Source of the DNA: Boothiomyces macroporosus | Lineage: Eukaryota > Chytridiomycota > Chytridiomycetes > Rhizophydiales > Terramycetaceae | NCBI GenBank assembly: GCA_027604185.1 | Contig: JADGKB010000073.1 | Location: 1 to 64,000 of the forward strand | DNA: 64,000 bases | Reading direction: 5' to 3' | In this document: piece after piece, positions 52,264-63,900 of the stretch | Layout: each line of letters opens with the position of its first letter | Numbering within the stretch: the stretch's first letter is position 1 | The notes under the pieces: generated by a model | The model's database searches: none | What the model was told of the DNA's origin: nothing | Seen by the model: only the letters and a program-made list of their open reading frames with translations | Program-made: the position numbers and the translations under genes

Positions 52264-52509
52264 CTATTTTTTTAAATACATGTCCATGAAATTAACAGGC
52301 TTCTTTTTCTTTAAAACTACTTTTTCCTGCAGCTCCTTCTTTTCCTCCTTCTTCTTTTTCGATACAATCTTCTGCTTCAACAATTTCTTTTGATTTGGTT
52401 TAAACAACTCTATCTTTTTAGTTTCTTCTTGCTTTATATCATACTCTTTGGGTATCCAAGAATCAACCATCTTGTTTACCAATTTCACAGACAGTTCAAT
52501 TTTTTCCAT
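52264..52509 (-). CDS. Small basic protein, unrecognised
   Basis: 81 residues starting at ATG 52509, with a lysine/glutamate-rich middle (SKKKKEEKKELQEK) and a C-terminus ending NFMDMYLKK. No family is recognised. It is supported as a gene by an ATG start, strong charge composition, and a position filling the gap between CBP3 and the next gene. Its start codon is only 5 bp from the divergent start of the 52515 gene. Confidence 0.55.
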   Translation of the reverse strand: MEKIELSVKLVNKMVDSWIPKEYDIKQEETKKIELFKPNQKKLLKQKIVSKKKKEEKKELQEKVVLKKKKPVNFMDMYLKK

Positions 52510-52514
52510 TTCTA

Positions 52515-52996
52515 ATGGATTGGAAAAAAGAATTTGAAGAGTTGAGTGAAATTTGGAAACAAAACAAACTCATGATTGATCAGCTGAATTTAAAGATTGA
52601 AGATTTGAAAGATTATACTTTGACTGCTGACGAGAATATTATTAAATACAAGCAATTGCAAAAGGAAAATAATGTAATTACTCTTGATCGTAGGTTTTGA
52701 ATCATTTGCTCAAGCAATACGAATCAACACTGGATATCATTATGAAGAAATTTAGATTACAGACTATTCTGATACAGAAGGAAAAGCAGTCGTTCAAGAA
52801 GGATTTCATCTTGAAGCTGGAAAAAGAACAGTTTGAGAATGAAGAATTGAGGCAAGAAAACAAGGAATTGAAAGAGAAACTGTTGAATTTTGTTTCTATT
52901 ACTAGGGAACTGCTAAAGGAAGATGACGAGACGGAATCTCTGGTTGTCAAATTACAGACTGAAAATGAAACTCTGAGAAAGATTCTATCAGAATAA
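52515..52996 (+). CDS. Coiled-coil protein of the FGFR1OP2/SIKE type
   Basis: 153 residues, almost entirely coiled coil. The segment QLQKENNVLNHLLKQYESTL followed by DIIMKKFR resembles the family core (QQENKEL...SALELIMSKYR), and QENKELKEKLLNFVSITREL matches the C-terminal signature. These proteins are subunits of STRIPAK phosphatase-kinase complexes. One 20-nt intron, 52674-52693, joins ENN to VLNH. Coiled-coil similarity limits certainty. Confidence 0.65.
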
Positions 52997-53142
52997 AGTG
53001 TATATTTTCAATTCCATGTGTATTTATTCTTTGGTTCATGTATAGATGTGGTCCAAGTGTTTAAGGATGTTTAAGGATGTGGTAAATAAGATATAAAAGG
53101 TTAAAGTAGATGAAACCCAAAAGGTTATTAATACAAATATAT

Positions 53143-55198
53143 TTAATCTTCATCAGACTCTTCAAATGTCAAGTCAAGGTAAAACAATGGATCAGTTGCT
53201 ACAGGCTTGGCCCGAGTAACTGGAATAGCAGTCAAGCCGCCCAATGCAGCCCGAACATCTCCAGCACTCTTGTGATTACGTACAAGTTTAACAGGCTCAG
53301 GTTTGTCTACCTCCAAATTAATTAGACTTTGTGCTGGTAATAGTGGTGCTTGTCTGCTTGGTAGTAATAGTGAATGCTGTCTGATTGGTGCTGGTAGTTC
53401 TTGCACTACTTTGACTTTATGATTAAGTACCAATTGCTCTCTCAAGCTCATAATATTCTGATTGATACATTGTTCAATAGCACAATGGTTGCGGATAATT
53501 GCGATATCTACATTAAAATAAAGTACTCCTCCAGCAAGCCCGTTCCCCTTCTCTGGAATACTTCTTTGCCATTTCTACATTTGGCGATGACATTACAAGC
53601 GGGAATTCCAACCATGGAAAGTACGGAACTATCGTAATATCACCAACGTACTTTTGGCACAGAATTGCATGTCCTTTAAGTACCAAGCTATTGTGTAGTC
53701 CAAGGTCAAACAGCTACATTAATAAATTTTACCTGAGTGATTCTATGAGAAAACTCGGTGCTGATTATAGAGCCAATGCTTTTAATTGTTCTAGTAATAA
53801 TAGTAGATGGCTTGCCTGAAGGATTCAAGAATGGTATAATATGTGGATTTGCTTTGTTAAAAAGGAATTACTTTGTGAAACGCAGTAATGGTTTACTCCA
53901 AACAATTCGCTGATTCTTTGCATCGGTAAATCACCTTCTACTGATCCATCTATCCACATATGCCCTGACGGATTCCATGGTACAATGTTCTTTTGTGAAT
54001 CTTTAGCCAACAATGGTGCAGATCTATATACAAATGGCACAGCTGAAGATGCTGCTACAGCAGATCGGATAAGCTTATTAGCAAATAGTTACCACATTAG
54101 GAGCAGTAAGGTAATTCAGCAACCTTGGCATTTCATAATTAGTAGAAGAGCTAACTGTAATGTTTAATATTCTTCTTGTTCTATTGTATGCTTCTGCAAA
54201 AGTAATATCTCCGATATTCTCTTTCATGCATTCATTAAATACTTCTACATCCAGAACAACGCCTACATTAAAAGCAATTACCATGCTTGATGAATCTGGA
54301 TAGCTTCAAAAAAATATTCCCTCTCTCATGAGGCCGTTCAAAGAAATTCAAGTTGATATTGTTAAAATTGATTGCATGATGCATTTCGTTATCAGTCCTA
54401 GTCCCAACAACAGCAGCTACAATTGACCCCGCAGATGATCCAGTGATTACTTTTGGCAGTAATTTTTGTTCAATCAGCGCTTTGCATACTCCAGCATGCG
54501 CCAATCCAAAAGTTCCTCCTCCGGACAGCAGGAGCGCAGTCCTCCCAAAAGACTTTTGCGTGTTTCTAAAGAATTCCAGCTTCTCTTGAATATCTACTCC
54601 TTCCAATTCTACATCGCATATGAAATTCAATTGCTTTGTAACTTCGTCAATGTAATCCTCGATCAACAGCTTTGTTCCTTGATGGGTATTTTCATACAAC
54701 TATTGTTAACTAAAAGTACTTTTTGGTTACCCATGTCTCCCAAGTTCCTACACAAAGATGTACGCAGATTGAACACCATCGCTGGAAGGTCGTAGTTCTT
54801 TCTGATTGTTTTTAAAATTGCCAGTCTGTCTTTAATCAATTCATAATCGTAATCAGAAGATTTCTCTTGAAATTTCCACAAGTCTCTTCCTATATTAGAA
54901 ATAGAGACCTTCTTCCCTATCAAGCATATATCCAGCGGCAGCCCATTGCTCGTAGGAACAAGCCTTGTCCATTAAAAACTGATAATATTTCTTGTGATTT
55001 CTGTGTGCTAATATCGTATGATATAATTTCTAGGTTAGTGTAATCTACTTGGGAATAATAATTTGTTACATCTGATAGAACGCCTACTGTTGGAGTGACT
55101 ATGGCAGAGGCTAATGCAAGCGCTCTTGAATATAATCCAAGTTTGTCATGCTTGACTACCTCCCTTTCTACTAGTGTCTCCCTACTAGTGTTTGACAT
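53143..55198 (-). CDS. Patatin-like triacylglycerol lipase, Tgl3/4/5-SDP1 type
   Basis: 633-residue lipase. The N-terminal domain typical of this class (AILKTIRKNYDLPAMVFNLR, then LRTSLCRNLGDMGN) precedes a patatin core with SGGGTFGLAHAGV, the nucleophile motif GSSAG, and the aspartate in WIDGSVEGDLP. It acts on lipid-droplet triacylglycerol. Eight introns of 19-20 nt: 55030-55048, 54890-54908, 54700-54719, 54263-54281, 54074-54092, 53852-53871, 53714-53732 and 53508-53526. The second has a 5' end GTCT. The spliced length is a whole number of codons. Confidence 0.92.
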
Positions 55199-55636
55199 AC
55201 GAGGTGAAAAAGAAAACGGGTCAGATGGAAGGTCTTTGTAATCACATGGAAAAACGCCAAATAATTAGAGATGAAAATTTAAAGAGTGATTGCGGTTATT
55301 GATAGGGAAATAATTGGAAATCAATAAAGTTAATTTTAAGAGTAATTTCCACCTTAAAGGAAATTTATATCTCTTCAAATGACCTTTTTTCAAACGCGAT
55401 AAGATGAACTAGGACACTAATTTTGGATCAAGTGATTATTTTGGCGTCAGCCATTAATCAAATACCAGCAATCTGAATACATGGATTAGCAGAAATAGCC
55501 AACTAGCAATATACAATTAAGGATATATTTAAGCTTTCTGTTTAAAACTATTAAATTTGAACCAATCAAATATCATTGGAAACATACTATATTCAGATGC
55601 TGGTGTATTTAACTTTAAAATTTTCTTTTTTTAAAA
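55199..55636. other. Intergenic region, 438 bp
   Basis: Divergent promoter region between the lipase and DBR1 genes. AT-rich, with a T-tract before DBR1; no gene or repeat seen. Confidence 0.55.
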
Positions 55637-56932
55637 ATGTCTAGATCACTACGAGTTGCAATTGAAGGATGTTGTCACGGTGAGCTGGACAAGATCTACC
55701 AAGCAATCAAACTAAATGAAAAGCAACATAATTACACTGTCGATTTGCTCTTGATATGCGGTGATTTCCAATCAATCAGGAATTACACTGATTTGAATTC
55801 AATGGCAGTGCCAGAGAAATATAAAAAGATTGGGAATTTTTATCAGTATTATATCGGAGAAAAGATAGCTCCTATACCGACTATATTTATTGGCGGGAAC
55901 CATGAAGCCTCTAATTACTTGTACGAATTGTTTCATGGAGGGTACGTTTGTCCAAATATATACTACCTTGGATCAGCAGGAGTAGTAAACTTTGGTGGAT
56001 TAAGGATAGCTGGGTTATCGGGGATCTACAAAGGACATGATTACAGAAAAGGATTTTTTGAAAAACAGCCCTTGAATCAAAACGATCAACGCAGTATCTA
56101 TCATTTACGGAAATTCAATGTGATGCGAATGGAAATGATCCAGTCTCCTGTTGATATATTTCTCTCTCATGACTGGCCACAAGGAATTGCTAAACACGGG
56201 AATTTATCTGAACTGCTGAAATGGAAGTCATTCTTGAAAAAAGAAGTATTTATTGGTTTATTTAGATTGATAATAATACATTGGGAAGCCCTCCATTACT
56301 TGAATTGATGAAAAAGATTAGACCGAAACACTGGTTTAGTGCTCATTTACACGTAAAATATCAAGCAAATTATGTTCATGAAAAGAATGATAACCCAGAT
56401 GAGTTGGATTTGGATATATCTGATGATGAATCTACTTTACCAAAAAGCACGCAGTTTCTGTCTTTAGACAAATGTCTTCCTAATAGAGGATACCTTGAAA
56501 TAATGGAAATCAAAGTGGATAAACCAGCAACGTTGGAGATTACATTGGATAAAGAGTGGTTGGCAATTGTGAAAACAATGGATAGTTGCATGTCATTTAA
56601 TGAGTATCCAAAATACCCAAATATAGAACCCTTACTCCCATTATTACAAGATAATTTGGCTTGGATCAAAAAGAAACCAGAATCGTTTTTTAAACCGAGC
56701 CAATTTGTACAGACAGCCAAACCATACGATCCGCAAAGAAAGAATGACAAGACGCTAGGTAAATAATTCTAAAATAGATTTGGTTTATGTGAATCCACAA
56801 ACAGTAGAGTTTTGCTCACGGCTGGAAATTGAAAATAGAATTAATGCTGGTGGTGCTAGTGGAGAACAAGTTAGTGAAGAGTACCTACTTGAGCAGGCAA
56901 AGAAGCGGTGCTTGTCCCTGCTCGACAATTGA
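55637..56932 (+). CDS. DBR1: Intron lariat debranching enzyme Dbr1
   Basis: 418-residue metallophosphoesterase that cleaves the 2'-5' bond of excised intron lariats. Metal motifs: EGCCHGELDKIY, ICGDFQSIRN, GGNHEA, SHDWP and HWFSAHLHVKY. The lariat-recognition loop region GSAGVVNFGGLRIAGLSGIY is intact. Introns at 56246-56265 (20 nt) and 56759-56777 (19) restore DNNTLGSPPLLELM and the C-terminus. It starts ATG 55637 after TTTTTTTAAAA. Confidence 0.94.
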
Positions 56933-57018
56933 CATTATTTACACTAAATAAACTATTCAAATAGACAATCAATATCAAATTCATGCAACTATGTAAAAGA
57001 TTCAGTTTATAAAGTCAA

Positions 57019-57841
57019 CTATTTATTTCTAGACTCGCTGTCCTTTTTTATAGCTTCTTTTAAAATAGCAGTCAGCTCTACCGCTTTGACACTAGCGATT
57101 TGCATACACTGGAGTACTTCTTCAGTAGCAACACTAGCAGACTGTTTAATACAGCAAATTTCTTTATGCGCATTCATTACAATTACAAGTTCACCATCAG
57201 CGACTTGCTCTTCAAGTAAAGTCGGGTCAAGAATATAATTCTCTTGGTAAATCCCAAATGTAGTGCTGGTTGGAATATGATGGATAGATAAAGGGATAGG
57301 AACCTTGTCATCAACAGAATGCTAGATTAGTCATATTTACAATAATCACATCTTTTCCTGATACCGTTACTTCTGGTCTCCTGAAATGTAGCAAGGCAGC
57401 CATGGCAGCCAAACAGCAGCAATCAAATAGATTTCCTTCATGATCAATTACACGAACATCCACTTTAATACTCCACACCTTTTCACCTGCAATAATACAT
57501 AATCCTTCTGTATCAACAGCTCGAGATACTCTTAAACTCTTTTCCAACATTCTAGAAATTACTACTTCTACATCAGGTAAATCCAGACAACAGATTGGTG
57601 ATATTTCTGTGTTAAACTGGATCGATCCTTCTGTTGAAGATGAAAGTCCCGGCCGAGTAATTTCACAAGATACGTTTGCAGTTACTTTGGTTTTTCCAAG
57701 TGATACTTGACACTGGCCAAATGAAGAACCAAATGTTAGTTTGATTTTGCGCAAATCTGTCTTCTGGCGGAAATCCAGTCTCTTGTTTGCTTTTAAATTG
57801 GTTGAAATGAAATCTTTTTCTATTTGGGAAACGACTTGCAT
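57019..57841 (-). CDS. RRP45: Exosome complex subunit Rrp45 (RNase PH fold)
   Basis: 267-residue RNase PH-like ring subunit of the RNA exosome. It begins EKDFISTNLKANKRLDFRQ and carries VDTEGLCIIAGEKVWSIKVD and DCCCLAAMAALLHFRRPEV, typical of Rrp45/EXOSC9. One 19-nt intron, 57322-57340. The C-terminal extension is short compared with animal EXOSC9. Confidence 0.9.
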
Positions 57842-58919
57842 TTTATTTTTTTTTGAAAATTTCAGAGGTCAAATATTACCACACTGTATGGCAGAGTAAT
57901 GAATGGCCGAAATGCACATTTTGATTTCATTATTCTAGCTTGGTAATTGTCTGCCATCAGATTACGCATGCTTTATAATTAAAGCCGCCATGAGATAATA
58001 ATTCAACGGAATCAACCAATTGCATGGTCCATTGTAAATATTCTCAAAGTGAATTATTGTAAATAGTCTAAAAATAATTTGCATTTTTCTTCCACGTAAT
58101 GGCAAAATCTTCATTCAGACAATACCATTTTGACCCTCTGCTAACGATATCCCAAATAATCGGTTACAATTATATTAATGAAAGCGCTTACATCATTATA
58201 CTACCTCACACTAGTCACAATAGTCATAATTAATGATTTTCTATTTGGAGTGCAACTTTCACTGGACAGGATATTTGATTACAACCAAATTGATTTATCA
58301 CTAGTTACTGGATGGAGTAATTTCTTTTCATTTGTATTATGCTCTGGAATATCGTAATTGATGGTAATGTAGATGCTGGTACATTTTGTATATTGTCGAA
58401 CGCTCAAGACAGTGCCTGGATTTCAGCTGCACTGTACACTTTATACACTTGATTATAGTTTATTTTTATTCAGGGTTTCCTAGTACGTTTTCTTGGTGGA
58501 TAGCAGTAATTCTAATTTAATCAGATTATTCTCTGTACAACAATATTATCGTGGGGATCGGAAAGGCTATGTCAGGAAAAGGAAATGATTCCGATTGATT
58601 TGAAAGGGAACGATGTAGAAATGCAGAATTTCATTCCTTAATGTAATAAAAAAGTCTATACATTCAGTTATTGGTGAGTTGTAATTACTCTTGTGGCATT
58701 CTATTAGACTGCCGTGTAAAAGCTGCACTAATAGACCGCCATTTATTCGCTAGAGTGCCCAGAGTAGTGATTTGAGGTAACAAATGAATACAGTCTATCA
58801 GTGGTTTGAGGTAACAAATGCATACAATCTATCAGTGATTTGAGGTAATCAATGCATACAGTTTACTCTCCGATCAGTGAATAAGTTAGAACCTAAAAGC
58901 AATCAATTCAAATCATTTA
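57842..58919. other. Intergenic region, about 1.1 kb
   Basis: No gene was recognised on either strand. It contains a 34-bp tandem repeat at 58767-58868. This is an unusually long gap for this compact window, so a non-coding RNA cannot be excluded. Confidence 0.5.
58767..58868. repeat. 34-bp tandem repeat, three copies
   Basis: Three direct copies beginning GTGATTTGAGGTAACAAATG (58767-58800), GTGGTTTGAGG (58801-58834) and GTGATTTGAGGTAATC (58835-58868), with only a few substitutions. It lies just past the 3' end of the proteasome gene. Confidence 0.85.
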
Positions 58920-59724
58920 TTAGGCTAAAGCGGCAATCTTGTCAACAAGCGATGCTTCTGGTAATACTTTGTATCCCTCTTTTGTAACAGTAGCAACTTG
59001 TACATTTGTGCTGCTGATTTTCTCTTCCATGACAGCTTTAAGCACTTTTAAAGACAAGGAAATCGCTTCTTCAAGCGTAAGTGATTTATGGAAATGTTCC
59101 TGTAATTCAGTCTGAGCTCCTTCACTTCCACTGCCGATAGCTTTAGCATCGTATCTTGTTAATGTTCCAGATGGGTCTGCATGGTACCTAGATTAATATC
59201 AAATACAATTGCGGTCCATTCTCGTCAATTCCCCCAATTAATAATGCAATTCCAAATGGTCTAGACATCAGGGCATCTTCTCCATCTGCACTTTCCCCAA
59301 ATCTTAAAGCCAAATCACAAACACTTTGGGCAACACTTTCGACTTTCATTTTCTCATCAAAAGTAAACCAATGGTTCTACATTAAATATAAATACTTGGC
59401 ATTCCACTCTGGCATGATCAATCATGGTTCTTGAATCTGCAATCAATCCAGACATTGCACATCCCAAATGAGTATCGATCTCTACAATCTTTTCAATTGA
59501 GGATGATTCCAACAGTGTAGAAGTGGATCTCTTTTCTACTGCCAATACGATCCCGTCTTTAGTTTGAATTCCTATTGCAGTCGATCCGAGCTTTGTTAGT
59601 GAATATTACTTTGATTGCTTCGATTGCGTATTCGACTTGAAATAATCTTCCTTCTGGAGAGAATGTATTTACACCTCTGTCGTATTCACCTTTGTTAAGT
59701 ATTTTTACTTCTTGTCAAAAACAT
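58920..59724 (-). CDS. PSMA5/PUP2: 20S proteasome subunit alpha 5
   Basis: 242-residue proteasome alpha subunit. [20 protein letters not shown] and [20 protein letters not shown] give the alpha-type N-terminus; [20 protein letters not shown] and [19 protein letters not shown] are specific to alpha 5. Four 19-nt introns: 59690-59708, 59591-59609, 59377-59395 and 59188-59206. The first falls only six codons after the start. Without splicing only a 62-codon fragment is open. Confidence 0.95.
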
Positions 59725-60593
59725 TTCGAGATTAGTTTTTTTAGGAAAACCCTGGTCTTGTCTGTCTGCCTTGGTGAAGCAAACAATGAGAATAATTGGG
59801 ATAGGGAGATTCTACTGCATATTCAATGGCTATCAGATAGCCGCAATCATGAGTTGACTGACTTTATATCCTGTCGATTTCTTGTGTGAAGTTTATTTGG
59901 TGCATATCGAATAGAATCCATTTGTAGGACAGTAAGTGTTTATCATAAAGATCAAGTCACTCAAACTAATTACCCTGGTAAAGTCTCATCAGGAAAGAGT
60001 AAACCAGGGCATCATCGATGAGCAACCCTTCTGACTGGATTTGAACTAGCAGCTCGGGTATTTAACCTTATTGCAGTCTATCCCGCTGAAACCTTCGGAC
60101 TCATAAACGTCAAACATCAAGAACGATACAAACACAATCAAGAACATCTTTAAAAGAAAAAACCTGAAAACTTTATTACTGGTTCAATTTAGAGAAAGCT
60201 GAAAGACAATCTAAGATTAATATCGCCTGGGAAAAGACAAAACTAATTGTGATGCGGTTGAGGTATCATATCTGTCCGGACTATTTTATAGTGGTATCTT
60301 AAGATACTAGCACGCTCTGCCCAGTTAATTCCTGGTGGTTGTTCCGAGATTCTTCGAATGTAACTGGGGCTTTTCATTCGACAACCGAGTGGGGAGGAGT
60401 ACAGTGTTATTTATATTCATTTCCTATTGTTCCCAATTTTGGGTCTAATGTGGGAACAATTACCAAAAGAGCTTCCAGGTATTTCTATTGGGTTCACTTT
60501 CCAGTAAATACAAGATTCTTAGATGCATTTGTAATAAACATTTGTTACTGGTGGATATTGCAAGATTTTCTATGGCATTTTGCTAAAAAGTTA
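59725..60593. other. Intergenic region
   Basis: Nothing was firmly recognised. A TTCAAATCC box-B-like sequence occurs on the minus strand near 60035-60050 but does not fold into a tRNA. A 100-codon open frame at 60339-60641 has no recognisable features and overlaps the tRNA gene. Confidence 0.5.
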
Positions 60594-60703
60594 TATCTCT
60601 CACTGGATTCGAACCAGTATCCTCCGCGAGGTAAGTATTGAACATTTGTTCATTACTAGAATCAAGATGATGTGCGGCGCTCTACCACTTGAGCTAGAGA
60701 GAC
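60594..60703 (-). tRNA. tRNA gene with intron, anticodon not assigned
   Basis: On the minus strand, acceptor halves GTCTCTC and GAGAGAT pair (one G-U), followed by discriminator A. D arm GCTC-AAGTGGTA-GAGC, variable AGGAT and perfect T arm ACTGG-TTCGAAT-CCAGT are all present. The anticodon stem CCGC/GCGG encloses extra sequence of about 37 nt in the loop, the usual place of a tRNA intron. A T5 tract follows for Pol III termination. The expected U33 is not obvious, so the anticodon is uncertain and a pseudogene is possible. Confidence 0.7.
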
Positions 60704-60997
60704 TTGATTGGTAAGAATAATATGAGTCATTTGTCTAACCTCAGAATATCCAATTTCTATGATAAAGAGCGACCTGATACTTTCAAACAAAACTAGAGTC
60801 GTTATAGGCAAATGAAACTATGGATTTGAATTAATTTTGCTTTATTTTGGAACTACAGGCAAAATTTTCCCAGGTTTGGTTTTTTACACGCACAAAAATA
60901 TTGCCTGCTATTAGAGTGGGAAGAATGGTATTTGGCTAGTTTATATCCATATTTGTATTATCGGATATTTAATTTCACGATATGTACGCGTTTCTTC

Positions 60998-63900
60998 ATG
61001 TGCTTGAAGCTAAACGGTGGTTTTGGAAAGCACAGTAATTTAACTCACACACCAAGCTATTTAATATGCAAGCTAAAAGATATTAGACTCACGAAGCTGG
61101 AAGTGTTTAGTGAGATTGTAGATGGGTATCAATTTCTTAAAGAGATTTATACTCAAGAGAAATTCACACAGCTGTTTGATGCAATTGAAGATATCCAATC
61201 GGATGATATCAGAAGGGACGAATGTCAGTCAGATTACGAATATTGTGTACTATTACAAATATCAGCTATTAAAACAAAGGCAGACAACCACCCAGCGCTA
61301 TTCGAGGAAATAGTCGCGCTTTACTACCTGTTGGATGAAAAATATGAAAAAACAGTCAATTACAGACAGCAATTACTTTTACATGATCTGTTTAAATCAA
61401 ATAGGGCCATAAATGAACGATTCGTAAGGATGACTAACAAAGATGACTCTTAATCAGTTGGAAACTATGCACTGTATAATTAATAATTGCAAATCTATTG
61501 ACTTTAAGCAGGAAATAAAATACTTTAGAATAGACAGATCTCCTTCAAAAGAACTTGAAACTATTCTCAAAGAATTTGCACGGGAACTTCAACTGTTGTG
61601 TACACCGTGTAGGATAGATGAAGATGAAGAACGCCTAGTTGATGAAATCAAAAACCTGAAAATCAAATTAGAAAGTAAACAGGAAGAAATGACCCGGAAA
61701 AATAACTTTAGAAGGGGCCATAACTTTAATCCAGCAACTGCTGGGCTGGAAATTGATGTTCAACAACTACAATTGCAACTTGAAGATAAAGAATTGAGTT
61801 TGAAAATCATTCAGGAAATAAGAGAAACAAAACGTAACAAGATTCTTGCAAGCAAAGAGGTGCTGTTTGAAGAAGATTGTTCTCCACAAGAAATAGCAGA
61901 AGCCAAGGAGATTACAGTTAAAACCAAAGCAAGGGCTGGTACGGAAGCAGAAAAAACGGAAATATCAGCCAGAGAACAGTATTTTAAGAAAGCCCTAAAT
62001 TTTCTCAAAGACAAAGCAATCCAATCGACAATAGAGATGGCTGATCTTCAAGTACATTGTACTAACAATGCAGAAATTACCTGAAATTGCTTATTTTAGA
62101 AATTTACTTGCTCAAATTAAACAACGTAGAGCTCGAAACTTGACAGAACTATTTCCTACAGCTACAGAATTCCAAAAGTATCTAAATAACTACTTATTCT
62201 TGAAGCAGTACAATGAATTATTTCCGGAAAAGAGGCGATTATTGCTGGATCACATAAAGATTTTGAAACGGGATAAAAAACCATTGAAACCAGGAGCAGC
62301 ACCATTTTCAAAATACTTGGCCAGTCTGTATCAGCAAAAAATATATTTGTGGAACAACTACGAATATGTGCTGACTGAATTTGAGACTATTCAATACATG
62401 CAGTATGCAGCACAATTTAAACAAGCGTTACAAACTCTTACCTGTGTATGTGAATGCAAGCTGCTGCTAAGTGCTATAGAATTAGATCAAACGGATTTAG
62501 TAGATGTTCGCATTGGCTATCTATTGTATTTACTTGATTCAAAGCAAATCGAAGAACCAAAAATTAAATTCATTCTTGCTCAAATGAAACAAAGAGAAAA
62601 CACTGATGCTGATTTAATTTTCCAACTTAAAAGGCAAGTACAAACTATTGAACAAAGCAACTTTCCGCCTTACACTAATGATATTGGAGCCTATATTCAA
62701 CAGCAACAACTAGTTAGGTGGCTATTTCTTCATATACCAAAGCTTCGTTCAGAGCAATCCCAAATTGTACTTGACCAATTGAGTGCATACAACAAGTACA
62801 ACTTTTTGCCTCTAGATAACTCTTTTGCTTCAGAGACAACTCTAGTAAACGACAGCACGAAAAAACTGCCTTTGTCATTTCAAAAGCAAGACAGAATTAA
62901 AGGATTTTATTCCTTAACAAAGACGGCGATTTCACTCATTTTACTATTAAATCCGCATAGTAACTCTGGTGTAGATCACTTGATCACTATTTCATATGAA
63001 ATCAATAACCTTTTGAACAGCATTAAAGAGGATAATATTTCCAAATCGACATTCTTAAAGTCTATTGAAGTTGCTTGCACTGAAATGAAGGCAAACATCA
63101 AATCTACACAGTATAGGAACGCGAAGGATATATTCAACAAGTCGTATTTTGATCGCTTGTTTGACAAGCTCAAGTTGAATCTGTCAACCACTTGGAACGC
63201 TACTATTCATTCGCTTTCGTTAGTCTATTCCAACTACTTTAGATGCCCAAGGCCGAATTCCAGCGTGACAATATGTATCAAAATTATACATATCTTAATC
63301 GAAATACTTCCGCAGAGCTCTTCCACCACTATTTCCCCAGATGTAAACTATTTCATCAAAATAGTAGATAGCATTGAAGTAAAATTGTCCAACTTTGGAG
63401 ATATCCTAGCTGATGAACACAGAAACAAGTTTGAAAGTATAATTTTGCAAGCTGCAAATGATATAATAACGATTTTGAAAGAATTCCGAATCATTTTTAG
63501 TTTCTTGAACATCCACAATTTCATATTATACCTCAACAGTGAACTTCCATTCAAAGTAATGGTTCCTCCAATATTCAATCAATTTTACACGGTCAAGATG
63601 ACTTACTTGAACAAACATTTCAAATCCATAGGAAAGATTTCCAATACTGTGAAACAAACCCTCGATATAATCCAAAACAGATACTTTAGTCCAGAAGTGG
63701 AGAAATTGTTAATGGAGTACAGATCTGAATTAGTGGTCTTTGCAAGCGATCTTGATTATTGTACAGAGTCAATTGTTTTTCGACTTACCTACAGTTCAAA
63801 CAAGAAACCAACGATAATTAAAGAATTGGGGGACAAAATTGAATTGTTGATGTTGAAAAATACAAAACTGGATATTGAAGGAGGTATTAAAAATCTACAA

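Noticed and set aside
60010..60110. Possible second tRNA on the minus strand (TTCAAATCC box-B-like sequence)
   Set aside because: The T stem has a mismatch and no 5' acceptor strand complementary to the 3' side was found.
60339..60641. 100-codon plus-strand open frame
   Set aside because: No ATG-supported start, no recognised family, and it overlaps the tRNA gene on the other strand.
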